Positions 8,585 to 16,742 of a DNA stretch of 61,438 nucleotides are shown here, piece by piece. Position 1 is the stretch's first letter, and every line of letters begins with the position of its first letter. The notes beneath the pieces are model-generated. The model had not been told where the DNA came from, ran no database searches, and saw only the letters and a list, made by a program, of their open reading frames with translations. The position numbers were made by a program, and so were the translations under genes. Source of the stretch: a bacterium (GTDB lineage: Bacteria; B130-G9). The stretch lies in NCBI GenBank assembly GCA_021160245.1, contig JAGHCW010000202.1, positions 1 to 61,438 on the forward strand, read 5' to 3'.

Positions 8585-8938
8585 TTATTCAGTATGAGTC
8601 CCCGCAAGCCCAATCTTCGCCAACTCCGAGCACAGCTCAAACATGTGCATAGATGTGCTCAGAAGTGGGATATGCATCTTCTCTGCGAGCTCGATAGTCT
8701 CCGCGTTGGGTCGCTTGCCCCGAACAACAATTATCCCCGAAAGGTCCGCTATCTGTGCGGTCCGAATAATCTGCGCGTTAGTAAGCCCTGTTACCAGCAG
8801 TATCCCGGGCTTAGCAAAGGCCAAAACATCGCTCATAAGGTCGCACGCGCTGACAGTCACAACCTCCCGATCCGGGAGGCACTGCGCTCCGGCAAGCACC
8901 TCGACCTCGACAGCTTCAATTATGTCCTTTAAGCGCAT
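8585..8938 (-). CDS. DRTGG-domain protein, first copy in operon
   Basis: 117 residues beginning MRLKDIIEAVEVEVLAG. The DRTGG core is visible as SACDLMSDVLAFAKPGILLV, then GIIVVRGKRPNAETIELA and IPLLSTSMHMFELCSELA. It is homologous along its whole length to the second copy (6477-6827). It lies 15 bases downstream of the NuoE-like stop. Family knowledge gives ligand-sensing as the general role. What it senses is not evident. Confidence 0.8.
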   Translation of the reverse strand: MRLKDIIEAVEVEVLAGAQCLPDREVVTVSACDLMSDVLAFAKPGILLVTGLTNAQIIRTAQIADLSGIIVVRGKRPNAETIELAEKMHIPLLSTSMHMFELCSELAKIGLAGTHTE

Positions 8939-8953
8939 TTGACCTTCTTCTAA

Positions 8954-9400
8954 TTATTCGGACGGCTCTTTGGGCAGAGCATCGTCTAGGGAGTTGATTG
9001 TCATGCGTCCATGGTATTTGCCATCAACGACGATTACCGGAGCAAGCGCACACGCGCCCAGACAATTCACTGATTCAACCTGATATTCGCTTCTCAGCCA
9101 CTCAGATGCCTCAAATCTCCGCTCGATCTCCGCAAATATCTTCGGGGCGCCCCTGACATGGCACGCAGTCCCCAGACAGACGCAGACTTCCCGCTTTTTG
9201 GGCGTGAGGCTGAATGATTGAAAGAACGTTGCTGTGGAGTAAACCTCAGATAGCGAGATATTGAGCCGCTGAGCTACTCTCCGGAGAGCGTCCTCAGGCA
9301 AGTGCCTGTATTCGGACTGAATGTCCTGAAGAATCGCGATTAGCGATGATTTGCTGCTTCCATAACTCTCAATGATCTCATCAACCTCTCGTGCGCTCAT
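8954..9400 (-). CDS. NuoE / HydC-like [2Fe-2S] thioredoxin-fold subunit
   Basis: 148 residues, the first gene of the redox operon. It has the usual two-part layout: a helical N-terminal region (LQDIQSEYRHLPEDALRRVA) and a thioredoxin-like [2Fe-2S] domain with ligands Cys75, Cys80 (CLGTAC), Cys113 and Cys117 (CLGAC). Length and motif spacing match the 24-kDa NuoE/HydC subunit. It pairs with the NuoF-like protein to bind NAD(H)-derived electrons. The ribosome site GAGGAG lies upstream. A promoter must lie in the following gap, but I cannot fix one with confidence. Confidence 0.9.
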   Translation of the reverse strand: MSAREVDEIIESYGSSKSSLIAILQDIQSEYRHLPEDALRRVAQRLNISLSEVYSTATFFQSFSLTPKKREVCVCLGTACHVRGAPKIFAEIERRFEASEWLRSEYQVESVNCLGACALAPVIVVDGKYHGRMTINSLDDALPKEPSE

Positions 9401-9605
9401 AGTCGCTCAGTCTCCTCTATATTAACCATATCTCGAAATACTGTCCCAAGACCACAATATCATCTAGACAACGGCGCGGCAAATTAACACGCCCAATGCA
9501 CTCGCGTCAAGCTTGATTACACGAGGAGTCTCCGTTCGAAGGAAACAGATAAGAAACAGGACTGGAAGTAAATGAGACGGATAGGATGGTTGCTGCTTGA
9601 ATAGT

Positions 9606-9717
9606 CGTAGGCGGAAGCCTACGGATTCGGATTGCGCCGGTATCCTCCTTGGGGCGGGTCGACTTATTAGACACCCTCGGAAGCCTACGGCTACTATCGT
9701 CAATCCCTTTCAGAGAT
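9606..9717. repeat. REP-like palindromic repeats in the 9401-9872 gap
   Basis: The 472-base gap between the redox operon and the permease gene has no convincing gene. It contains a perfect hairpin at 9606-9623 (stem CGTAGGC/GCCTACG, loop GGAA). About 60 bases later, at 9683-9717, a related arm is followed by CTACTATCG and CAATCCCTTTCAGAGAT. The same tail occurs at 43126-43160, so this is a dispersed repeat family. A second small hairpin (ATGCCT/AGGCAT) lies around 9729-9746. Role unknown; REP elements commonly sit between transcription units. Confidence 0.6.
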
Positions 9718-9872
9718 ACAGGAAGAATGCCTTCAATGAGGCATCTCCGAAAACGAATACGAAAACTCCTCCTCCTTGACCCTTGATACTCTGATGATGC
9801 TGAGTATTCTTGGAACCTCTAGTTGCGCCCAGAGGCGCAATACGTCGAACAGAGAATTTCTGAAGGACGAAC

Positions 9873-11102
9873 ATGATACTCAAGGAACCGATACTCGTGG
9901 GCCTAACGCAGCTTTCGGCGAACAAGCTGCGGTCGTTTCTGACTATGCTTGGGATTCTGATCGGCGTTGGCTCCGTAGTAGGCATCGTCTCGATCTCCGA
10001 CGGCGCACGGGAGATGCTGCGCACGGAGATGGACAAGATCGGCGGCAGCAACTTGATGTGGATATCTCCGCCTCATCGCTGGGTGAAGCGCGACGGAAGA
10101 TGGCAGAGGCGCAAGTATGACGCCTATTTGGACAACAAGGATGTCCAGCGCATCAGAAATTGCAGCGAGCACATCAAGGACATCCAGCCGGTTGTGAATG
10201 TGTCTGGCAACGCGACCCACAGGCGGAATACGTCAAGCTGTCAGATACGCGGAACGTCGCCGGAGGCTCTACGGGCTATGGACTGGAAACCAACGAGCGG
10301 CCGGTTCTTCTCCGAGCGGGACTACGCCTCGTGGAGAAAGGTCTGCGTGATTGGCAATGAAGTTTACGACGACCTGTTTCCCAACGGTGAGGATGCAATC
10401 GGCAAGGATATAGAGCTTGCAGGAGTTCGCTTTGTGGTTGTCGGCGTTATGGAGGAGAAGAGAGTTTTCGGCGATAATTGGGGCTACAGGGTTATGATGC
10501 CTTCCACAACAGCCCAGCACAGAATGCGCGGCACCGATAGAATCAATTTCATGCTCGTTCATGTCGATTCCAGTCTCAACGTCAAGAAGGTCGAGCGCAA
10601 GATCACATCCCTGTTGAAGCGAACAAAACTCCATGGCGAGGAATACCGCGTCCAGAGCGCACAGACGGAAATAGCCAAAGTTGAGGAAGCTTTGTCGGTC
10701 GCAAAGCTCATAACGGGGGGGATAGCTGCCATTTCGCTGATTGTGGGTGGCGTCGGCATCATGAACATAATGCTCGTCTCGGTTGCGGAGCGCACACGAG
10801 AGATTGGCCTGCGAAAGGCCGTCGGAGCGCAGAATACGCACATCTTCTTTCAGTTCCTAATCGAGGCGATAATTCTCTGCATTCTCGGGTGCATCGTGGG
10901 GATTGGCGTCGGCTTTGCTCTTGGAATGGGCATCGCGGCGGGCATATCAAAAGCGGCTGACATGGAGTTCATCAGCATAATATCTGCAAAGGCTATGCTT
11001 CTCGCCGTGGCTTATTCGGTTGCCATCGGCTTAATAGCGGGCGTTTTACCGGCCATCAGGGCATCGAGGCTCAATCCAGTCGAGGCGCTTCGCTACGAGT
11101 AA
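9873..11102 (+). CDS. MacB/FtsX-type ABC transporter permease (orphan)
   Basis: 409 residues with the MacB layout. One N-terminal membrane segment (MLGILIGVGSVVGIVSI) is followed by a large extracytoplasmic domain. Three C-terminal membrane segments follow, starting with GGIAAISLIVGGVGIMNIML and the conserved ERTREIGLRKAVGA loop, and the protein ends PAIRASRLNPVEALRYE. Family knowledge: such permeases work with an ATPase and often a membrane-fusion protein to move lipoproteins, peptides or drugs across the envelope. No ABC ATPase gene occurs anywhere in this window, so its partner must be encoded elsewhere. The start is supported by GAAGGA just upstream. Substrate cannot be told. Confidence 0.85.
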   Translation: MILKEPILVGLTQLSANKLRSFLTMLGILIGVGSVVGIVSISDGAREMLRTEMDKIGGSNLMWISPPHRWVKRDGRWQRRKYDAYLDNKDVQRIRNCSEHIKDIQPVVNVSGNATHRRNTSSCQIRGTSPEALRAMDWKPTSGRFFSERDYASWRKVCVIGNEVYDDLFPNGEDAIGKDIELAGVRFVVVGVMEEKRVFGDNWGYRVMMPSTTAQHRMRGTDRINFMLVHVDSSLNVKKVERKITSLLKRTKLHGEEYRVQSAQTEIAKVEEALSVAKLITGGIAAISLIVGGVGIMNIMLVSVAERTREIGLRKAVGAQNTHIFFQFLIEAIILCILGCIVGIGVGFALGMGIAAGISKAADMEFISIISAKAMLLAVAYSVAIGLIAGVLPAIRASRLNPVEALRYE

Positions 11103-11137
11103 AGGCACAGGCTCGTTTCTATGATCGTGGGACTGGC

Positions 11138-11213
11138 GTAGGACGGGCTTTCCAGCCTGTCCATCGGTGTAAAATACGTGCAATTATGTGTCAGGCTGGA
11201 AAGCCCACCCTAC
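11138..11213. repeat. Imperfect inverted repeat (REP-like, possible terminator)
   Basis: Arms at 11138-11162 and 11188-11213 are near-perfect reverse complements built on GGGCTTTCCAGCCTG and CAGGCTGGAAAGCCC, with about 25 bases between. It follows the permease stop directly and could fold into a strong hairpin, without the run of T expected of a classic terminator. The right arm overlaps a GTG that would extend the next gene, an argument for the later ATG start there. Confidence 0.65.
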
Positions 11214-11229
11214 ACTTCAAAGCGAGAAA

Positions 11230-13200
11230 ATGACGAAGACGATAAAGGCTGGCATTGATACCGGGGGCACCTTCACGGATATTATCCTGAGTCGCGGAGC
11301 GGAGTTACTCATCAAGAAGATTCCGTCGAGGCAGGATGCTCCCGAGCGAGCGATAGCGGATGGCCTTTCACAGCTAGTTCAGGATGGCGAACGGGGCGCG
11401 ATCGTTCACGGCACGACTATCGCCACAAATGCGCTCTTATCGCGAACGGGAGCGAGGACCGCGCTCGTCACAACGGAAGGTTTTGAGGACCTCCTGGAAA
11501 TCGGGCGGCAGAATAGGCCGAAACTCTATGACTTCTTCGCTCGAAAGCCAAAACCACTGGCGCCCAGAGAAATGGTATTTGGGGCAAGCGAGCGGACGCT
11601 TTACACTGGAGATATCGAAAAGGCGCTATCAGAGGAATCGCTTCAAAAGCTCAAGAGTGAGCTTGCAGCCTCTGGCGCCGAGTCCATTGCGGTCTGTCTA
11701 CTATTCTCGTATGCAAATGCCCAAAACGAGAGGATCATTCGTGAGACGCTTGCCGGTATTGACGCGTTCATCTCCATCTCATCTGAGGTCCTACCCGCGT
11801 ACCGTGAATATGAGCGTCTGAGCACGACTGTTGTGAATGCGTACGTCGCGCCGTCAGTTGTCCGCTATCTTGAGCGGCTTCAGTCTGCGCTCAATGGCTG
11901 GAAGGTTCTGATAATGCAGTCCAACGGCGGCTCTCTCTCCGTCTCTGCCACCTGTAAGAGGCCTGTCGTTACGATTCTCTCAGGCCCAGCAGGAGGCGCG
12001 ATTGCTGCCAAGCGAATCGCCGAGGAGAGAGAGGACCCCAAGATCATCTCATTCGACATGGGAGGCACATCGACGGATGTCTCGCTCATCTCAGGTGGAT
12101 TAACCTGGGGCACGGAGACGAGTATATCCGGCTGCCCAATTGCCATTCCAGTGATTGACATCAAGACCGTCGGCGCCGGTGGTGGCTCGATTGCCTACCT
12201 TGATGAAGGAGGCGCGCTTCGAGTTGGGCCCAAGAGCGCAGGCGCGGACCCGGGGCCGGCCTGCTACGGCAAGGGCGATTTGCCGACCGTTACGGACGCG
12301 AATCTTGTGCTGGGGAGGATTTCCCCGGAGTGGTTCCTCGGCGGGGAGTTTGAGATTGATGCAAAGCGCGGAGAGCGGGCGATCGGCAAGCTCGCGGCCG
12401 AGATGAGCATCCCGATTGCGGCCGCCGCAGAGGGTATAGTCCGTGTCGCGAACGCCACAATGCAGCGCGCCCTTTCCGTCGTCTCCGTTCAACAGGGCTT
12501 TGACCCGCGCGAGTTCTCAATCGTCGCGTTCGGCGGCGCCGGGCCGGTTCACGCATGTGATCTCTGCCGTGCCATCGGCGCTGTATCCGTGATTGTCCCT
12601 CGAAATCCCGGCCTTCTCTCTGCAATCGGGATGCTCCGGTCGGACATGCTCAGGGACTATAAGAAGAGCATCCTGATTCCGGCATCTTTTGAGTCGCTTG
12701 CTGCGCTTTGGTCTGAGTTTGCCAAGCTCGAGGCCGAGGCATCGATTGACCTTCAGGCCGAAAGTAATACCGTTCGTTTCAAGAGGCGCCTCGAGATGCG
12801 CTATATCGGCCAGTCTCATGAGATCGATCTTGAGTTCTCGGAGAAGTTCTTGGAGACGTTCGATACCGTTTACATGCAGAAATACGGCTATCTGAATCCT
12901 GATAAGCAGAAGGAGATCGTGAGCATTCGGCTGATGGCAATTGTGCCAAGCGATGTCTCGGCGCTCGAAGAAACCCCAAACTGCGAGCCCGATGGCCACG
13001 ATCCGCGCATCGGCAGTCAGCGAGTCATTGAGAACGGACAGGCAATCGACGCCGCCCTATACCGTCGCGATTGGTTGAGTCTGGGCGATAGTTTTTGTGG
13101 TCCGGCAGTGATTGTCGAATACTCCGCCACCACCTACCTCCCGTCCGATTTCTCGTGCGAGGTCGATCGCCTCGGCAATCTCGTGCTAATCCCCAAATAG
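11230..13200 (+). CDS. hyuA: Hydantoinase / 5-oxoprolinase subunit A family protein
   Basis: 656 residues from the ATG giving MTKTIKAGIDTGGTFTD. The upstream GTG at 11188 falls inside an inverted repeat and is unlikely. The ASKHA-type phosphate-binding motif IDTGGTFTD is at the N-terminus; the second ATPase motif is ISFDMGGTSTDVSLI. Further family blocks are VGAGGGSIA, GPKSAGADPGPACYG and FGGAGPVHA. Family knowledge: HyuA hydrolyses ATP to open hydantoin or 5-oxoproline rings, normally with a HyuB partner. No hyuB is adjacent. The gene ends 25 bases before the convergent acyltransferase. Family assignment is firm, substrate open (hydantoins, oxoproline or an acetone-carboxylase-like reaction). 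Confidence 0.85.
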   Translation: MTKTIKAGIDTGGTFTDIILSRGAELLIKKIPSRQDAPERAIADGLSQLVQDGERGAIVHGTTIATNALLSRTGARTALVTTEGFEDLLEIGRQNRPKLYDFFARKPKPLAPREMVFGASERTLYTGDIEKALSEESLQKLKSELAASGAESIAVCLLFSYANAQNERIIRETLAGIDAFISISSEVLPAYREYERLSTTVVNAYVAPSVVRYLERLQSALNGWKVLIMQSNGGSLSVSATCKRPVVTILSGPAGGAIAAKRIAEEREDPKIISFDMGGTSTDVSLISGGLTWGTETSISGCPIAIPVIDIKTVGAGGGSIAYLDEGGALRVGPKSAGADPGPACYGKGDLPTVTDANLVLGRISPEWFLGGEFEIDAKRGERAIGKLAAEMSIPIAAAAEGIVRVANATMQRALSVVSVQQGFDPREFSIVAFGGAGPVHACDLCRAIGAVSVIVPRNPGLLSAIGMLRSDMLRDYKKSILIPASFESLAALWSEFAKLEAEASIDLQAESNTVRFKRRLEMRYIGQSHEIDLEFSEKFLETFDTVYMQKYGYLNPDKQKEIVSIRLMAIVPSDVSALEETPNCEPDGHDPRIGSQRVIENGQAIDAALYRRDWLSLGDSFCGPAVIVEYSATTYLPSDFSCEVDRLGNLVLIPK

Positions 13201-13225
13201 CGGCACATTCGCCCTATCGGCCAGC

Positions 13226-14152
13226 CTATTCCGGTGGCACGAGGCCTTCTGCTTGCTGACGGCGGATGACAAACCACATCCAGTGAAAATTGTCGGGATA
13301 CTTCACCGCATATTCCTCGACAATTGTCATCAGCGATCTCGTGTTGCCATCAATCATCTGTTGCTTGTCGGCGAGCTGCTCTATCTTCAACGGTGGCCTT
13401 ATCTCTATCCGATGAGTATCACTATCGGTCCGGAAAATGAAGGCCGGCACAAGCGCCGCGCCAGTTGCGAGCGCCAATCGGACGGGCGATGCCGACACCA
13501 TGACTTTACCGCCCAGGAATCTTGTCCACGTCCCCTTTGAGGCGCCAAAAGCCGTTGGCGATATCTGAAGAACCTCATTGCTCTTTAGCGCGTTGAACAT
13601 CCAGCGAGGCGACATGTCGGGGTATCCAACGTTGTGCCATTTGAGCGAGGTTTCGAGTATCATGCCTCTCACTGCATCCGAGGCGTCGAGATAGCGAGAA
13701 GATATGACGTTCATCGGGTAGCCCTTGATGGCGAGGGCAATGTGAAGCAGTTTTGCGTTACCAAAGTGGGGAACCGCAAGAACAACACCTTTGCCTGCTT
13801 TGAGGCAATCGTCAAGCGTGTCCAGGCCATCGAACTTCACAAAATCGTCGATGTTGTCCTTCGTGAGCGTCCGCATGACGAACAATTCCAGAAAGGCTTT
13901 TTCGTGGTCGATCCAGAAGTTCTTGAGTATCTCCCGCCTTCTCAGCTCGGTGAGATTCGGCAGCGCCTCCCTGAGGTATTTTAGGTACCAGCGTTTGGAG
14001 CGCATCTTACCGACATAGCCGATGCGGTATCTGATTCTGCCCAAGAGCGACCCCACCCTAAAGAGGAGTCGCCTATTGGGCAAAATTGTCTTCGATAGCG
14101 CCGAAAAGCACTTGTAATAGGCGGTTCTTCCGCATCGCGCAATGGTACTCAA
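13226..14152 (-). CDS. LpxL/HtrB-type lysophospholipid or lipid A acyltransferase homologue
   Basis: 308 residues, the usual length for the LpxL/HtrB family. The N-terminal stretch has the family look (NLTELRRREILKNFWIDHEKAFLE). The catalytic region reads VVLAVPHFGNAKLL, with His129 matching the family HFGNWE box. At the acidic position of the HX4(D/E) dyad there is Lys134. Later conserved parts are present: FGASKGTWTRFLGG, ATGAALVPAFIFR and the C-terminal YPDNFHWMWFVIRR. Role by family: adding an acyl chain to lipid A or a related lipid at the inner membrane. The altered dyad makes activity uncertain. It is transcribed toward hyuA and separated from topA by 94 bases. Confidence 0.75.
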   Translation of the reverse strand: MSTIARCGRTAYYKCFSALSKTILPNRRLLFRVGSLLGRIRYRIGYVGKMRSKRWYLKYLREALPNLTELRRREILKNFWIDHEKAFLELFVMRTLTKDNIDDFVKFDGLDTLDDCLKAGKGVVLAVPHFGNAKLLHIALAIKGYPMNVISSRYLDASDAVRGMILETSLKWHNVGYPDMSPRWMFNALKSNEVLQISPTAFGASKGTWTRFLGGKVMVSASPVRLALATGAALVPAFIFRTDSDTHRIEIRPPLKIEQLADKQQMIDGNTRSLMTIVEEYAVKYPDNFHWMWFVIRRQQAEGLVPPE

Positions 14153-14246
14153 GCGGAAAACTTCCCCGCCTCGACCGTGCGTGCGCCTCGTCTCAATATC
14201 AACTCATGTCCCTTCGCGCTGCCACAGTTTGCCGAGCTTCGTCCTG

Positions 14247-16673
14247 CTAGCTTTCCTTTTGGCCGCCTTGCAGCTCCTCGATGCGTGAGGTTTTGAAGGC
14301 GCAATCCTTGCTATCGCACATATATCGCGGCTGATCGCTGCCCCTGTCAAACTTGGTGATCATCAAGCCACCGCACTTTGGACACTTCTCCACAATGGGC
14401 TTATCCCAGACGGCGAACTTGCAGTTTGGGTATTCGCTGCAACCATAGAATATCTTCCCTTTGCGGGTTCTCTTCTCAGTTATATAGCCTTTGCAGCCTT
14501 CTCTGGGGCACGATACTCCAATGCTGATCGACTTGGTGAATTTGCACTTGGGGTATGCGGAACATGCAAGGAATTTGCCGCTACGGCCGAGCTTGACGAC
14601 AAGTTTCGAGCCGCATTCCGGGCATTTCTCGTCCACTTCTTCCATCTTGACAATGACCATCTCCCCCGTCTCCTCATCCATTCTGACGGGCTTGGTGTTG
14701 CGGCAGTCAGGATATCCAGAACATGCAAGGAAACTGCCATATCTCGATTGCTTGAGAACCATCTCGCGATTGCACTTCTCACAGACCACCTTGGTCTTCT
14801 TGGGTTCCACCACCTTGAGATTACCGAGCGTGTCGTAAATGACATCCTTGGCCTCTTTGCACTTCGGATAGGCTGAACAAGAGAGGAACCAGCCCTTGCG
14901 TCTGCTCCACTTCAGCATCATTTTAGAACCACACTTCTCACAAGTGTACTTCGTCTCTTGCTGAGGCACAGACATGTTCTTCTCGGCCAGTTTCAGCTGT
15001 TTGGAGAACTCCTTATAGAACAAGCCGACCGCTTCCTTCCAGTCAAGCTTGCCTTCCTCGACCATATCCAACTTCTTTTCCATATCGGCCGTGAAGGATA
15101 TGTCCATCACCTGCGAGAAGTTGGCTATCAACAGGCGATTGACAAGAAGCCCAAGAGGCGTGGCCTTGAAGGCGCGTTTCTCCATCTGGACGTAGTCCCG
15201 CATCTTTATTGTATTCATGATCATTGCATAAGTACTCGGCCTTCCGATGCCGTTCTCAACCAGGGCCTTGATGAGCGTGCTCTCCGTATATCGCGGAGGA
15301 GGCTCGGTAAAGTGCTGCTTCTGCTCAAGCTCTTTAAGATCCAGCTCATCACCCTCCTCAAGCGGCGGAAGCATCTGGTCCTTTTGCAGACGTTTGTGAT
15401 GATTCTGCTCCTCAAAAACGTGCTGGAAACCGGAGAACGTCCTGATCGAGCCTTGCGCCTTCAATGAGCACTCGCCAGCCTTGATCTCAACCGTCGTCTT
15501 ATCAAACACGGCCGGTGTCATCTGACTTGCTGCGAAGTACGTCCAGATCAGCTTATACAGCCGGAATTGGTCCTTTGAAAGGCAGTCCTTAAGCAACTCT
15601 GGTCTTCGCTTGACATCCGTGGGCCTTATCGCCTCATGCGCATCTTGTGCCCCCTTTGGTGACCCGTAGAAGTTGGGTTTGCTCGGAAGGTACTCGCTGC
15701 CATACTTGGACAAAATAACGTCCCGAACATCGTCAAGCGCATCTTTTGAAACGCGGGTTGAATCCGTTCTCATGTAGGTTATGAGACCGACGAGTCCGTC
15801 CTCCCCCAAATCCACGCCTTCATAGAGGCTTTGTGCAAGCTCCATAGTCGTCCTGGCGGCCAATCGCAAGTCCGATGAGGCAACCTGTTGAAGCGTGCTT
15901 GTGATCAACGGGGCAGAGGGTTTCTGCTTCTTCTCAGTCTTTTTGACCTTTGAAATGACCAGATCGGCGCCCTTGATGATGTCGTACGCCTTTTGCGCCG
16001 CCTTAGCGTTAGGTAGCTTGGCGACTTTTTTCCCTATCTTGTGCAGCTCCGCCTGGAATTCCTTCTCGGATTTCGTTGTTAAAACCGCACCTATCGACCA
16101 ATACTCCTCGGGCTCGAACGCACTGATAGCAGCTTCGCGATCGCAGATAACCCGAAGCGCCACGGACTGGACCCTACCGGCGCTAAGTCCCTTACGGACC
16201 TTCTGACCCAGTAGCGGACTTATCTGATAGCCGACAAGCCGGTCGAGGATGCGCCGGGCCTGCTGGGCGTTCACCCTGTTCAGGTCAATCTTGATGGGAT
16301 TTTGCATCCCCTTCTCAATCCCGGCTCTTGTGATCTCAGTGAAAAGGACCCTCTGAACGCGGTCATCCTCACATCCAAGCTCCTGAAAGAGGTGCCAGCA
16401 GATAGCCTCGCCCTCACGGTCAGGATCAGCTGCAAGATAGACTTTATCGATTTTTTTACAGGTAGCTTTGAGATCACGTATTGTCGGAACCTTGTCCTTG
16501 ACAACCTCGTATTCGGGAGTGAAATCGTGGGTAACATCTACACCCAGAGACTTCAACGGAAGGTCCTTGATGTGCCCTGACGATGACTTCACAATGAAGC
16601 CATCGCCAAGATACCGATTTATAGTCTTTGCCTTTGCCGGTGACTCAACAATCACCAGTGACTTCTTCGCCAT
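14247..16673 (-). CDS. topA: DNA topoisomerase I
   Basis: 808 residues. The TOPRIM domain opens MAKKSLVIVESPAKAKTI with the acidic AADPDREGEA motif. The catalytic tyrosine lies in GLITYMRTDSTRVS. The protein relaxes negative supercoils by a type IA strand-passage reaction. The C-terminal tail carries five zinc-finger modules of the topoisomerase C4 type, beginning at CEKCGSKMML, CEKCNREMVL, CPECGSKLVV, CPREGCKGYI and CPKCGGLMIT, more than the three of E. coli. It follows ahcY by 69 bases on the same strand. Complete and unmistakable. Confidence 0.97.
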   Translation of the reverse strand: MAKKSLVIVESPAKAKTINRYLGDGFIVKSSSGHIKDLPLKSLGVDVTHDFTPEYEVVKDKVPTIRDLKATCKKIDKVYLAADPDREGEAICWHLFQELGCEDDRVQRVLFTEITRAGIEKGMQNPIKIDLNRVNAQQARRILDRLVGYQISPLLGQKVRKGLSAGRVQSVALRVICDREAAISAFEPEEYWSIGAVLTTKSEKEFQAELHKIGKKVAKLPNAKAAQKAYDIIKGADLVISKVKKTEKKQKPSAPLITSTLQQVASSDLRLAARTTMELAQSLYEGVDLGEDGLVGLITYMRTDSTRVSKDALDDVRDVILSKYGSEYLPSKPNFYGSPKGAQDAHEAIRPTDVKRRPELLKDCLSKDQFRLYKLIWTYFAASQMTPAVFDKTTVEIKAGECSLKAQGSIRTFSGFQHVFEEQNHHKRLQKDQMLPPLEEGDELDLKELEQKQHFTEPPPRYTESTLIKALVENGIGRPSTYAMIMNTIKMRDYVQMEKRAFKATPLGLLVNRLLIANFSQVMDISFTADMEKKLDMVEEGKLDWKEAVGLFYKEFSKQLKLAEKNMSVPQQETKYTCEKCGSKMMLKWSRRKGWFLSCSAYPKCKEAKDVIYDTLGNLKVVEPKKTKVVCEKCNREMVLKQSRYGSFLACSGYPDCRNTKPVRMDEETGEMVIVKMEEVDEKCPECGSKLVVKLGRSGKFLACSAYPKCKFTKSISIGVSCPREGCKGYITEKRTRKGKIFYGCSEYPNCKFAVWDKPIVEKCPKCGGLMITKFDRGSDQPRYMCDSKDCAFKTSRIEELQGGQKES

Positions 16674-16742
16674 CTCACCTCACTTGGGAAAACATCTGTC
16701 TCTATCTCGAAAGAACCAATTGATCATGTAATGAGCAACCGC

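Noticed and set aside
11188-11229. Longer hydantoinase start at GTG
   Set aside because: It lies within an inverted repeat, and the conserved family N-terminus begins at the later ATG.
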